Origin: DASYLJ01 sp036009625
Lineage (GTDB): Bacteria > Desulfobacterota > Binatia > DP-6
NCBI GenBank assembly: GCA_036009625.1
Contig: DASYLJ010000200.1
Coordinates: 1 to 64,000 of the forward strand
Length of the DNA: 64,000 bases
Direction of reading: 5' to 3'
Part shown: piece by piece, positions 55,940-64,000 of the stretch
Layout: each line of letters starts with the position of its first letter
Position numbering within the stretch: position 1 is the stretch's first letter
Position numbers and translations under genes: made by a program
Notes under the pieces: model-generated
The model's database searches: none
What the model was told of the DNA's origin: nothing
Seen by the model: only the letters and a program-made list of their open reading frames with translations

Positions 55940-57460
55940 ATGCGGCTCCTCGTCCAGCTGGTCGTTGCGTCGGCCTCCGCCATCGCCTGCGCCTGGGCCT
56001 TCCCTCCCGCGCCCCTCCCGCTCCTGGCGTGGGTGGCGTACGTACCGCTGCTGGTGATCCTCCGGCGAGCCGCATCCGTTCCGGGGGCGCTCCTTCTTGC
56101 CTGGACCTGGCTCACCATCTTCGCCTGGAACGTCGGCTCGTGGCTGCCGCGATCGGTGTCCAGGTACTACGACCAGCCGACGCTGGTCGGAGTGGCCTTC
56201 TTCTTCGGCGTGTCGACCGGCATGGCGGGGCTCTACTACATGGTGTTCGCTGCCATGTACCGGCGACTCAGCCGGCTTCCGGCATGGATCGTCCCCGGGA
56301 TGGCCGCGGCGGCCTGGGTGACGGTGGAGTTCGGCCGGGCGGCCTTGCTGACGGGAAACCCGTGGGGCCTCACGGGATACTCGCAGGTGGCATGGACCCC
56401 AGTCGTTCAGATGGCCGACGTCACCGGGGTGTACGGCATCACGTTCGCCGTCCTTCTGCTCAACGCCGCATTCGCGGAGATGTGGCTGGCGCGCGCTGAT
56501 CCATCACGCAGGCACCCCGCCCTCGCCACCCTGATCGTTGCCGGGGCCCTCGTGGTGGTCGTGGTCGTCTATGGGCAGGTCCGGCTGGCGGCCCCGATGG
56601 CCGACGGGCCGACGACCCGCGTGGCGGTGGCACAGGGAAACCTCGATGTCGGTTCCCAGTGGCGCGCGACCTTCTACGGCGTCCATCTCGACACCTACCT
56701 TCGCCTAACGGACGAGGTCCTACGCGCATCAGGCGCCAGCCTGATCGTGTGGCCTGAGGGCGCGATGACCTTTTTTCTCGACCAGGAACCGCTCTACCGA
56801 CGCGCGATCTCCCGCATCATCGCGCGCCACGGGGCGCACCTGGTCACGGGCGGGCCGCATGCCGAGGGCGATCCAGCGGAATTCAACAACGCGGCATTCC
56901 TCGCCGCCCCCGATGGAACGGTCGTCGCACGCTACGACAAGCAGCACCTCCTGCCCTTTGCCGAGTACTTCCCCCTGCGCGGGATGGAGAGTCTCCAGCG
57001 TCGGTTCGGACGAATGAAGGAGTTCACCCCCGGTCGCCCCAGCCCGCCGCTCCCGACCCCCGCCGGGCTCGCCGGCATCCTCATCTGCAACGAAACGTTC
57101 TACGGCGACATCGCCGCGACGCGGGTACGTGACGGCGCGGAGCTGCTGATCGCACTCGCCAACGACAGCTGGGTCGCAGACCCTCAATTCTCGGCGATCG
57201 TGTTCGACATGGTCCGCCTGCGCGCGGTCGAGGAACGACGATGGATCGTGCGCGCATCGACATCGGGCCCCTCGGGGCTGATCGACCCGTACGGGCGCGT
57301 GACGGTGCGGACTGCAGACGCCGTACCCGACGTGTTGTGGGGCGACGTGCGCGCGCAGCACGGGCGCACGGTGTATGCGCGCGTCGGTGATGCATTTGCC
57401 TGGGGGTGTGTAGCGGTGACGTTGGTGGGGCTGCTCGTCGCCAGGTCACGTGGGGCATGA
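55940..57460 (+). CDS. lnt: Apolipoprotein N-acyltransferase
   Basis: Lnt adds the third acyl chain to lipoproteins in the inner membrane. The 506-residue protein has about six N-terminal membrane helices and a nitrilase-like periplasmic domain (about 225-460), with one last C-terminal helix. The catalytic triad is complete: E273 (WPEGA), K334 (YDKQHLLPFAEYFP) and C383 (ICNETFYG). NDSW and the W-E-G access-loop residues are also present. It diverges from the cyclase gene and converges on the patatin gene. The length is usual for the family. Confidence 0.92.
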   Translation: MRLLVQLVVASASAIACAWAFPPAPLPLLAWVAYVPLLVILRRAASVPGALLLAWTWLTIFAWNVGSWLPRSVSRYYDQPTLVGVAFFFGVSTGMAGLYYMVFAAMYRRLSRLPAWIVPGMAAAAWVTVEFGRAALLTGNPWGLTGYSQVAWTPVVQMADVTGVYGITFAVLLLNAAFAEMWLARADPSRRHPALATLIVAGALVVVVVVYGQVRLAAPMADGPTTRVAVAQGNLDVGSQWRATFYGVHLDTYLRLTDEVLRASGASLIVWPEGAMTFFLDQEPLYRRAISRIIARHGAHLVTGGPHAEGDPAEFNNAAFLAAPDGTVVARYDKQHLLPFAEYFPLRGMESLQRRFGRMKEFTPGRPSPPLPTPAGLAGILICNETFYGDIAATRVRDGAELLIALANDSWVADPQFSAIVFDMVRLRAVEERRWIVRASTSGPSGLIDPYGRVTVRTADAVPDVLWGDVRAQHGRTVYARVGDAFAWGCVAVTLVGLLVARSRGA

Positions 57461-57539
57461 CCCGACGACGCACGAAGGCGTCGACGCGTGGTCGCCGACG
57501 CTGTCAAGATATGTTGCCTATCGACATGGAGGCGGGCGA

Positions 57540-57560
57540 TGCGCCACATCGTGCGGCGCA
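57540..57560. terminator. Small stem-loop between lnt and the patatin gene
   Basis: TGCGCC and GGCGCA form a 6-bp stem around a nine-base loop, three bases after the patatin stop on the minus strand and about 80 bp after the lnt stop on the other. It is a weak candidate without a T-run. Confidence 0.25.
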
Positions 57561-57563
57561 ACG

Positions 57564-59204
57564 TCACGCCCTCGGTGACCAGCCGACGCGATCGGCGAGT
57601 GCGGCACGGATCGCCGGTATCGCCGCCATTGCGGCTTCGTCGCCTGCGGCAATGATCTCCTCCGCGGCGCCGAATTGAAGGAACCAGAACGACTCCAGGG
57701 TCGGGCGCACGACCACGTCGGCACCGAGGGCGGTGACGTTGGACAGTTGGTGCCATAGGGCCTGGAACGAGCGCACCGAGGCATTCAATCCCTCGAGACT
57801 CTGGCGGAGCCCGCCGATCGGTAGGAGGCGTGCCAACGATCGTGCCCCGCCCAGCACCCGACCGACCGGGTCGACCGTGTCGGGATGCAGCGCGGGGATG
57901 GGCTGGGCGGCGATGACGACGTCCGCGCCAAGGCGTCGCACCGCATCCACCGGCACCGGGTTCACCATCGCACCGTCGACCAGCACCTGTTCGCCTCTGA
58001 CGATGGGCGCGAAGATCCCGGGCATTGCGAAGCTGGGCCGGATGCCTTCGAGGACGGGCCCCTCGTGCAGCGTCACCGCAGCACCGCTACCGAGGTCCAT
58101 GGCCACGGCGACGAACGGCAGTTGCAACGACGCGAAGGTCGCATTGGCCAGCTCGTCGAGCTCACCGAGAAGCTCCATGACGGCATCGCCACGCAGCCAC
58201 GCCGGGCCGAAGAGATCGAGATCCGCGCGGAGCACACGCCCGAAGCGGCTGGCAGCACGCCTCGCGAACTCCGCCAGTCGCATCGCCGGCACACCCGCGG
58301 CCGCGCCGGCGCCGATGATGGCACCCATACTGGCCCCCGCGACGACGTCCACCGGCACGCCTGCCCGCTCGAGCGCATGCAGCAAACCGATGTGCGCGTA
58401 GCCGAACGCTCCGCCAGCTCCGAGCGCGAGGCCGATGCGACCCCCTGCCACCCACCGTGCCGCGCGATCGAGGGCGGCGTTCTCGCTGCTTCCGCGAATG
58501 ACGGTGCCGGTGACGGCGGGCCCGGTGAGCGACGTGAGGCGCCACGTCGTGGGATCGAGTCGCTCGAGGCGATGCTCCGCACCGGGAATCGCATCACGAG
58601 ACGACAGAAGAACCACCGCGGTCGTGGCGTCGGCACCGAGGCCGTGGCGATCGAGCGCCGTGCCGTGGGGGAGGACTTCCAGCGCGCGACCAGGGAATTG
58701 CGTCCGGATGCTGGCGGCTATGCCCGCCGCGAGGTCCGCCCCATCGCATGCGACGACCGTACGCCGCGCATGACGACGCGGCGTGCTCGCCGCGACGAGT
58801 TGCTTTGCGAGGTGACCGCATATGCGCCCGATCACCGCCGGGACACGGCGGCCCATCTCGTCCCACGCCGCCCGATCGATGCGAACGAGCGTGGCATCGA
58901 GGAGCACTCGTGCATCCGCGGTCCGCGTAGCACCGGTGAGCAGCGCGAGCTCGCCGAACCAGTCCCCAGGGCCGGACACGGCGAGCATGCGACCCGGCGG
59001 CGCGTCCGTTGATTCGAGTGCCACCTGGCCCCCGGCGACGAGGTACATGGCGTTCCCTGGATCGCCGCGCCGAAAGAGCACGCCGCCAGCGGCGACATGC
59101 TCACAACCCAGCATGCCCTCGAGGACCGCGACGTCACCGGACGTGCACCCCATGAAGACTCGGAGTGCGCGTTGGGCGCGCGCGTCGAGGGTGAGGGATG
59201 CCAC
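57564..59204 (-). CDS. Patatin-like phospholipase with N-terminal cyclic-nucleotide-binding domain
   Basis: This is a 546-residue protein, starting at GTG, with the NTE-like order. A CNB domain (about 15-125) keeps G84-E85 and R94 in FGELALLTGATRTAD. A middle Rossmann-like segment follows (about 140-230). The patatin domain (about 250-430) has the oxyanion GAGGAFGYAHIG, nucleophile S292 in GASMG and catalytic D410 in VDGAM. NTE-type enzymes hydrolyse lysophospholipids and may be controlled by the CNB domain. There is no membrane segment. It converges on lnt, whose substrate lipids are related. Confidence 0.9.
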   Translation of the reverse strand: MASLTLDARAQRALRVFMGCTSGDVAVLEGMLGCEHVAAGGVLFRRGDPGNAMYLVAGGQVALESTDAPPGRMLAVSGPGDWFGELALLTGATRTADARVLLDATLVRIDRAAWDEMGRRVPAVIGRICGHLAKQLVAASTPRRHARRTVVACDGADLAAGIAASIRTQFPGRALEVLPHGTALDRHGLGADATTAVVLLSSRDAIPGAEHRLERLDPTTWRLTSLTGPAVTGTVIRGSSENAALDRAARWVAGGRIGLALGAGGAFGYAHIGLLHALERAGVPVDVVAGASMGAIIGAGAAAGVPAMRLAEFARRAASRFGRVLRADLDLFGPAWLRGDAVMELLGELDELANATFASLQLPFVAVAMDLGSGAAVTLHEGPVLEGIRPSFAMPGIFAPIVRGEQVLVDGAMVNPVPVDAVRRLGADVVIAAQPIPALHPDTVDPVGRVLGGARSLARLLPIGGLRQSLEGLNASVRSFQALWHQLSNVTALGADVVVRPTLESFWFLQFGAAEEIIAAGDEAAMAAIPAIRAALADRVGWSPRA

Positions 59205-59231
59205 GACCGTGCCTACCGTTCGAGACGAATG

Positions 59232-61922
59232 CTATCTCACACAGGCATCGTTCGCCTTGATCGCCTTCTGGAAATTCTCCGCGATCCTCTGAAAGCGCGC
59301 CGTGAGCACGTCTTCGCACGCTTGATCGATACTCGCGAACCGATTCGCGCGCAGCCTACCTTGGACGAGCAGCTTCTGGATCCGCCGTTCGAGTGCGGGT
59401 TTGGGCACCAGGCTCCCAGCCCGGCATGCCTTCCCGTTGAGCAACGCCAGCGCGGCGCGCTCGGCCTTCCGGACGCGACAGAGCACCGACGCCTGGTTCT
59501 TGCCGCCGCTCGGAGCACAGCGGCTCCCCGGCGCGGCCCCGAACGAGCATCCGCCCGCGTCGCCCGTCGACAGCTCATCACCAGGAAACGCCTCGGCAAA
59601 TCCGCACGTGGCCAGTGCGAATCCGGACTTCTCGACGGCGACACAGCGGTTGTCCTCGCATCGCGCGTCGTGGCACGCATCCGTCGGGCATTCGAGCGCG
59701 CTGGTGCATCCCGTGCACCCGACGGTCCTCGTCTCGCACGCGAAGCCGTCATCGTCGCTCATCGGATTCAGGTTGACCGGCTCACACGTGGCTTTCCGAC
59801 AGGGGTCGGGTGTGTTCGGAGCGAGCAGCGGCTGACCGCATGCATCGAGCACGTTGCGGTCGCAGGACAACTCACAGCGCGGCGTGCATCCGTCGCCGCC
59901 GACCCGATTGCCGTCGTCGCACGCCTCGAACTCCTGTCGAATGCCATCGCCACAGTGCTGGCACTCCGTCCCGATGCTCATGGCGTTGCAGAACGTGATG
60001 TCCATTCCTCCGCATGGATGCGGACCGCCCCTCGGAACGCACGCTCCACCCTGACATTCCGTGTCGTCACAGAAGTCGCCGCACTGCTCTCCGTCGTGCT
60101 TGGGAACGGGGACACACGTCCCGTCCTCGCTGCAGCTGGCAGCTGTGATGCAGCGAGCATCCGACGCCGGGAACTCGTCGGGTACGCAAGCGGCTTGGGA
60201 CGCCTTCCGAACGTCGTCGCCGCAGAGGGCCGAGACGCCGTCGCAGCGCTCGATCTGATCGCAGTCGTTCCGCTTCTCGCGGCACGCCGTATCCCGCGGC
60301 AACACGGTATCGGCCGGACAGTCGGGGCCGCTTCCCGTGCATTTCTCCGGGACGTCGCACTTGCCAATGGCCTGCCGACACTCCGTGTCGGCGTCGATGA
60401 ACGTGTTGGTGGGACAGCTCACCCCACCGGCACAGCGCTCCTCGACGTCGCACAGCTGTCCCTCCTGCACGGGCCGGCACGGGGCATCGGCGGCACCCAG
60501 GCGACCATCGGCGCAGACGGCGCTTCCTCCGTCGCACACATCGGCGCGATCGCAGTCACCGGCCGCTTCACGGCACGACGCACCCGCCGGCTGGAGCTCA
60601 CACTCGATGCTGCAGCAGCAGTCGAGGGTATAGTCGCAGCGGCCGCTCCCGTCGTCATTCTTTCCGTTTCCGCACGTGAATCCGGCGGTCACCGTACGAA
60701 TTCGGAACACGTTGCTCGACGTGTTGCCCGAGACGTAGACGTTGCCCACACCATCGACGGCCAATGCCTGCGGCGTGTCGAGGCCAGAGCTGCGGTTGAT
60801 GATCTCTTTTACGAGGACCCTCGAGCGGTCCGCGGGATCGGGACGGAGCCAGAGCACGTTGCCCGTCTCGGCACCGGCGACGTAGACGTTTCCCACGGGA
60901 TCGGCTGCCAGCGCTCGGGCCCGCTGCAGCCGCGTATCGTCACGCGGAAGGATATCCTCCGCACACAACGGAAGGCCGAGCGCGTTCTGCGCGCGGAGGG
61001 GTCGGCGGATGACGTTGTGCCCGTTCTGGGTCGAGACGTAGAGGATGTCGCCGGCCAGGGCCACGCCGTAGGGGCCCTCGAGCTTGATCGTCTTCTGGTT
61101 GCAGCCCGTTTCCCCGTTGACGATGAACTTGGCGTCGCACACCTTTCCGCCGGTCCCGCACACCCCGACGCTCGCCTGCGGGATACGGTAGACCGCGTTC
61201 TCACCGGGCTGTGCGAAGAACACATCCCCGGTGACCTCGTCCACGACGAGGCCCTGACCGCCCTTGGTGTTGATCCGTTCGAACGAGAGGTCGGGCGCGA
61301 TTCGGACCGTCCCTCCGCCATTCGGCCCCGTCACGTAGACGACGGCTCCGGACCCCCCACTCTCGTCGATCGCGATGCCCGAGGGATTCCAGTCGGTGAC
61401 GTTGAGACCGGCACGATCCACCAGCTCGCGCACCGTACCATCGGGCGTGACGCTGATGACGTCGTCGTCGTCGTTGGAGCTTCCTCCGGTCCCAGTGACA
61501 TACACCGTGCCGTCCGCCCCGACCGCCACCCCTTTGGGACCCGTGAACGTATGAACCGCATGTGCCAGCGCCGTTGCCGTGCTCACGACCTCGGTCTTGC
61601 AGGCTGGGTTTCCCGGACTCGTGGCCGTCGGCGTGATCTCGGCATCACCCCGTGGCGAATAGCGGAGGACGTTGCTGCTGTTCCCGCCGCTGACGAAAAT
61701 ACTCCCGTCTCCGTCGACGGCGAGGCCGAAGAAGGCCGGACCCACGAGCTTGCCGGCGCGAATGATCTCGGAGACTTCCACGGCCGGCTCCTGCGCGAAC
61801 GCCGGCCCCTCATGGACGGCGACGTGGAGCGCCATCACCGCCAGGACGGCCGCACCCCGCCAGCCCAAGACGGCACGACCAACGGGAACACTATGTGAGT
61901 CACTTGTTAGCTGACAGGTCAT
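59232..61922 (-). CDS. Secreted NHL-propeller and Cys-rich (disintegrin/DUF4215-like) protein
   Basis: This is an 896-residue protein. A signal peptide (about 20-44, ending AFA) is followed by a beta-propeller built from NHL-like repeats (about 60-420; GVAVGADGTVYVTG, ALAVDGVGNVYVSG). A Cys-rich disintegrin-like region (about 430-640) has many CDxxxxC steps. A DUF4215 element follows (CGDGIRQEFEACDDGNRVGG), with more Cys pairs (to about 790) and a helical tail (about 815-896). Such proteins are common secreted or surface proteins in delta-type bacteria. The enzyme activity, if any, is unknown. It lies in the same direction as, and upstream of, the patatin gene, and 50 bp after the barrel-protein gene. 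Confidence 0.82.
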   Translation of the reverse strand: MTCQLTSDSHSVPVGRAVLGWRGAAVLAVMALHVAVHEGPAFAQEPAVEVSEIIRAGKLVGPAFFGLAVDGDGSIFVSGGNSSNVLRYSPRGDAEITPTATSPGNPACKTEVVSTATALAHAVHTFTGPKGVAVGADGTVYVTGTGGSSNDDDDVISVTPDGTVRELVDRAGLNVTDWNPSGIAIDESGGSGAVVYVTGPNGGGTVRIAPDLSFERINTKGGQGLVVDEVTGDVFFAQPGENAVYRIPQASVGVCGTGGKVCDAKFIVNGETGCNQKTIKLEGPYGVALAGDILYVSTQNGHNVIRRPLRAQNALGLPLCAEDILPRDDTRLQRARALAADPVGNVYVAGAETGNVLWLRPDPADRSRVLVKEIINRSSGLDTPQALAVDGVGNVYVSGNTSSNVFRIRTVTAGFTCGNGKNDDGSGRCDYTLDCCCSIECELQPAGASCREAAGDCDRADVCDGGSAVCADGRLGAADAPCRPVQEGQLCDVEERCAGGVSCPTNTFIDADTECRQAIGKCDVPEKCTGSGPDCPADTVLPRDTACREKRNDCDQIERCDGVSALCGDDVRKASQAACVPDEFPASDARCITAASCSEDGTCVPVPKHDGEQCGDFCDDTECQGGACVPRGGPHPCGGMDITFCNAMSIGTECQHCGDGIRQEFEACDDGNRVGGDGCTPRCELSCDRNVLDACGQPLLAPNTPDPCRKATCEPVNLNPMSDDDGFACETRTVGCTGCTSALECPTDACHDARCEDNRCVAVEKSGFALATCGFAEAFPGDELSTGDAGGCSFGAAPGSRCAPSGGKNQASVLCRVRKAERAALALLNGKACRAGSLVPKPALERRIQKLLVQGRLRANRFASIDQACEDVLTARFQRIAENFQKAIKANDACVR

Positions 61923-61972
61923 GCTTGCGGAGGTACCGCAGGGCTTCGCGTCCTGTCAACGTGACGACCGCG

Positions 61973-63136
61973 CTAGAAGCGCACACCGAGCCCGGCGGCC
62001 GGCACGACGTCGGCGCGGAGACCATCGTCGGTCAAGGGCACGATGACCCCGACGTGGGCCACCACGGCGTCGGTGATCGCGACCTCGACTCCAGTCACCG
62101 CATCGACGATGTCCGTGCGACCCACCACTCCACTGACCCCGTCCTCCGAGAAGTGATCGTCCTCGAACCCGGAGTTGCCGATGACGTGCGCCAGTAGGGT
62201 CACCGGGCCGTACAGGCGGATGCAGGCCCCGATGGCGTAGCGTGCACGGCTCTGTCCGACATTGGTGGCATCCGCTTCGACGCCGAGATTGGCTTCGACG
62301 GAGTGCGGACCGATGGCGCGTTGCACGACGAACAACGGTGTCAGCGTGACGGCGCCAAGCCCCTGGAAGTTGTCGGGATTGCCGCTCGGCACACGCAGCG
62401 TGAGCGCCGAGGCAAAGTCGAAACCCCAGCGCGACGGCAGACGGTATTTGGTGCGAACGAGAATGTCGCCCACGCCGAGCCGCGACGCGTCCGCAAAGAA
62501 CGCGTTCGGGACGTCGTCGGCCCCAGAAATCTTGAGCGTGCCCGCTCCGTTCAAGTGCAGGGCCGTCAGCAAGACGGGCACGAGCAGATTCACGTCCCAC
62601 CGACTCGTGATGCCGTACGTACCCGACATCGAGAACACCTGGGTCCGCAATCCCAGGCTGCTCCTGACATCCAGGATGTCCGCGCCGCGACGCGCCCGGA
62701 AATCGAGCGCGTCGTCCAGCGACTCGCCGTCGAGCTCTGAAAAGTCCGAGTACAGATAGGCGAATCGCACGTCGATCTTGCCTTCGCCGACGGTGTTCAC
62801 CGGCTCCACGTAGACCGGACCTCGCGCAGCATCCGTTCGGCGGAACACTCCCGATTCCAGATCGTATTCGTACGCGAATCCGGGCGACGCGGCGGTGGCA
62901 ACGAAATCTGCGGTCCGGACGGCGTTGCGCTCGAGGTTGAAAATGAGTCGTTCGAGCTGGCTGCGAAACTGTGGCGAGTTGTCGAGCTCGCCCCCGAATT
63001 CCAACACCTGGTCGAAGAGGCTCGTGAGCGATGCCCGCGCCCAGGCATCACGCGGCGCCGCGACGAGGAGGCAGGCCGCGAGGTACGACGACAGGAGCAC
63101 GTACCGAAGGAGCCTCGGCGATGACCGCTCAGGCAA
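61973..63136 (-). CDS. Outer-membrane beta-barrel protein
   Basis: This is a protein of about 387 residues with a signal peptide (LLRYVLLSSYLAACLLVAAPRDAWARA) and alternating hydrophobic strands to the end. It closes with the typical aromatic terminus GLGVRF for BAM-dependent folding. The repeated short strands (GKIDVRFAYLYSDF, VFSMSGTYGITSRWDV, PVTLLAHVIGNSGF) suit a 12- to 16-strand barrel like those of the MetA/OmpW-type transport proteins. The start is not resolved: TTG at 63136 gives a normal leader, TTG 63145 and GTG 63100 are alternatives, and codons further up lie inside the previous gene. The solute is unknown. Confidence 0.7.
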   Translation of the reverse strand: MPERSSPRLLRYVLLSSYLAACLLVAAPRDAWARASLTSLFDQVLEFGGELDNSPQFRSQLERLIFNLERNAVRTADFVATAASPGFAYEYDLESGVFRRTDAARGPVYVEPVNTVGEGKIDVRFAYLYSDFSELDGESLDDALDFRARRGADILDVRSSLGLRTQVFSMSGTYGITSRWDVNLLVPVLLTALHLNGAGTLKISGADDVPNAFFADASRLGVGDILVRTKYRLPSRWGFDFASALTLRVPSGNPDNFQGLGAVTLTPLFVVQRAIGPHSVEANLGVEADATNVGQSRARYAIGACIRLYGPVTLLAHVIGNSGFEDDHFSEDGVSGVVGRTDIVDAVTGVEVAITDAVVAHVGVIVPLTDDGLRADVVPAAGLGVRF

Positions 63137-63182
63137 AGGACTCAACGGAACCCCCGGCGCATCCGCACCACCTTCGATGTCG

Positions 63183-64000
63183 TCACCGCGTGATCGGACG
63201 GCGCGGGAACTTGACGAACGGCAGCCGCACCCCGCGCACGTGCACCCGATCGGCCCTGATCCGTGACGGCGCACGGAACCCCCGTCCAGCCGCGTACGCC
63301 ACCAGGTCGTCCTGCTCGATGCCATCCCCGCTGACCCCGACCGCACCGACGAGGGTCTCGCCGCGGTAGAGCGGCACGCTGCCGGCGAAGATCTGGATGC
63401 CGTTGCCGAGCCCCGGCGCGCCGCTGCACACCGTCGGCAAAGGCAGATTCAACGTGAGGATATTGAACAGCGCCCCCCGCGCGAGATTGATCTGCAACCC
63501 CGTGTTGAAGACGCTGAACTCCCCGATCGGGACCGAGAACGGACCATGGACGGTCGCGTCGATCCCGTCCGGGAAGAACGGGCGACTCAAGAACCCCTGC
63601 GCACGGTCGCTGAATGCCACCGAGCCATCGAGCCGTAGTCCATCGCGAGCCGCCGCATGGACGAAGGGCGCGGTGACGGTGACGGGCGGGGCGTCCGCGG
63701 CGCGCAGGGCCGCGCCCGCCCCCGCCGAGCTGAACGACAGCGCCGTGCGTGCCTTTTGTGCCGACACGTCGAAACCGAACGTCGGCGCATCCTGCGTTCG
63801 GAAGATGCCGAGTACGTTGCCGCCCCGGTCCACGACCGTGATGTTCACTCGAGCGCGATCGCCGAGCGGACGACGGATTGCCGCACGCGTACGGTCGGCC
63901 TGGCGCGCACCGCGCCCCAGTATCTTCGAGACCTCCGTCGCCGTCAGACCCTTCTCGCCGACGGCCGGCACCTGGCTCGCCTGCGCTGGGAAGTACTGCG
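63183..64000 (-). CDS. GlcG/HbpS-like (DUF336) protein, 5' end outside the window
   Basis: The frame runs off the right edge, so the N-terminus is missing. The visible 272 residues begin QYFPAQASQVPAVGEKGLT, then a DUF336-type fold: TRAAIRRPLGDRARVNITVVDRGG, then the fold-typical GIFRT and, near the end, GETLVGAVGVSGDGIEQDDLVAYAA, which is the hallmark C-terminal motif. The middle has an insertion of about 100 residues not usual for GlcG. HbpS-like proteins bind haem or act as accessory sensors. It is upstream of the barrel-protein gene on the same strand. Confidence 0.7.
   Translation of the reverse strand, partial: QYFPAQASQVPAVGEKGLTATEVSKILGRGARQADRTRAAIRRPLGDRARVNITVVDRGGNVLGIFRTQDAPTFGFDVSAQKARTALSFSSAGAGAALRAADAPPVTVTAPFVHAAARDGLRLDGSVAFSDRAQGFLSRPFFPDGIDATVHGPFSVPIGEFSVFNTGLQINLARGALFNILTLNLPLPTVCSGAPGLGNGIQIFAGSVPLYRGETLVGAVGVSGDGIEQDDLVAYAAGRGFRAPSRIRADRVHVRGVRLPFVKFPRRPITR

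Overview
The window is a GC-rich, densely coded bacterial chromosome segment with about 52 protein genes on both strands. I saw no rRNA, tRNA, CRISPR array, phage or intact transposon. The gene mix suggests a Gram-negative, aerobic, lipid-oxidising soil or marine bacterium of the deltaproteobacterium/Binatota type. The evidence is F420-type LLM oxidoreductases, SCP-x and DUF35-linked thiolases, a two-subunit acyl-CoA dehydrogenase, epoxide hydrolase, Lnt, an outer-membrane barrel protein, multihaem cytochrome c, and secreted Cys-rich proteins with Thr/Ser linkers. The taxonomic guess is inference from gene content only.

Layout. 0-4.5 kb: IF-1, a membrane-anchored rhodanese-MIP18 fusion, a quinone oxidoreductase, a CMD-family protein, GluQ-RS and a VTT membrane protein. 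4.5-10.5 kb: a hydroxyacyl/hydroxyisobutyrate dehydrogenase pair, a DUF2889 protein, and clpS-clpA with a phosphatase. 10.5-20.2 kb: a very large multi-domain glycosyltransferase overlapping a GNAT-type gene and an F420 oxidoreductase, then an SCP-x thiolase and an epoxide hydrolase. 20.3-24.2 kb: an RTX-repeat secreted protein, a possible IS scar, an orphan membrane protein and an M1 peptidase. 24.2-40 kb: ROK kinase, DUF35 protein and Ltp2-like aldolase; two paralogous membrane histidine kinases, one with a LuxR regulator; carbonic anhydrase; NfeD-stomatin-HugZ; an odd class III cyclase; a catalytic/non-catalytic acyl-CoA dehydrogenase pair; and a second F420 oxidoreductase. 40-64 kb: secreted proteins at both ends, enclosing a cyclic-nucleotide and redox neighbourhood.

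The most interesting region is 42.9-59.2 kb. A five-gene minus-strand operon (52271 down to 44520) encodes a ten-haem cytochrome c, a NuoE-NuoF fusion, a 745-residue iron-sulphur protein carrying two intact cyclic-nucleotide-binding (CNB) domains, a b-type cytochrome-like membrane protein and a soluble transhydrogenase. Just upstream on the same strand lies an adenylate cyclase with AAA and TPR regions. On either side are an MscS channel with a CNB domain and a patatin lipase with a CNB domain. I read this as a candidate cyclic-nucleotide-gated NAD(P)H-to-cytochrome electron pathway, with further cNMP effectors nearby. This is inference from domains and synteny.

Regulatory texture. Several genes have TTGAC-like and TA-rich hexamers 17-18 nt apart, placed so that transcription would begin at or within a few bases of the start codon, which suggests frequent leaderless mRNAs. 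Within operons, stop and start codons often overlap as GTGA or ATGA, suggesting translational coupling.
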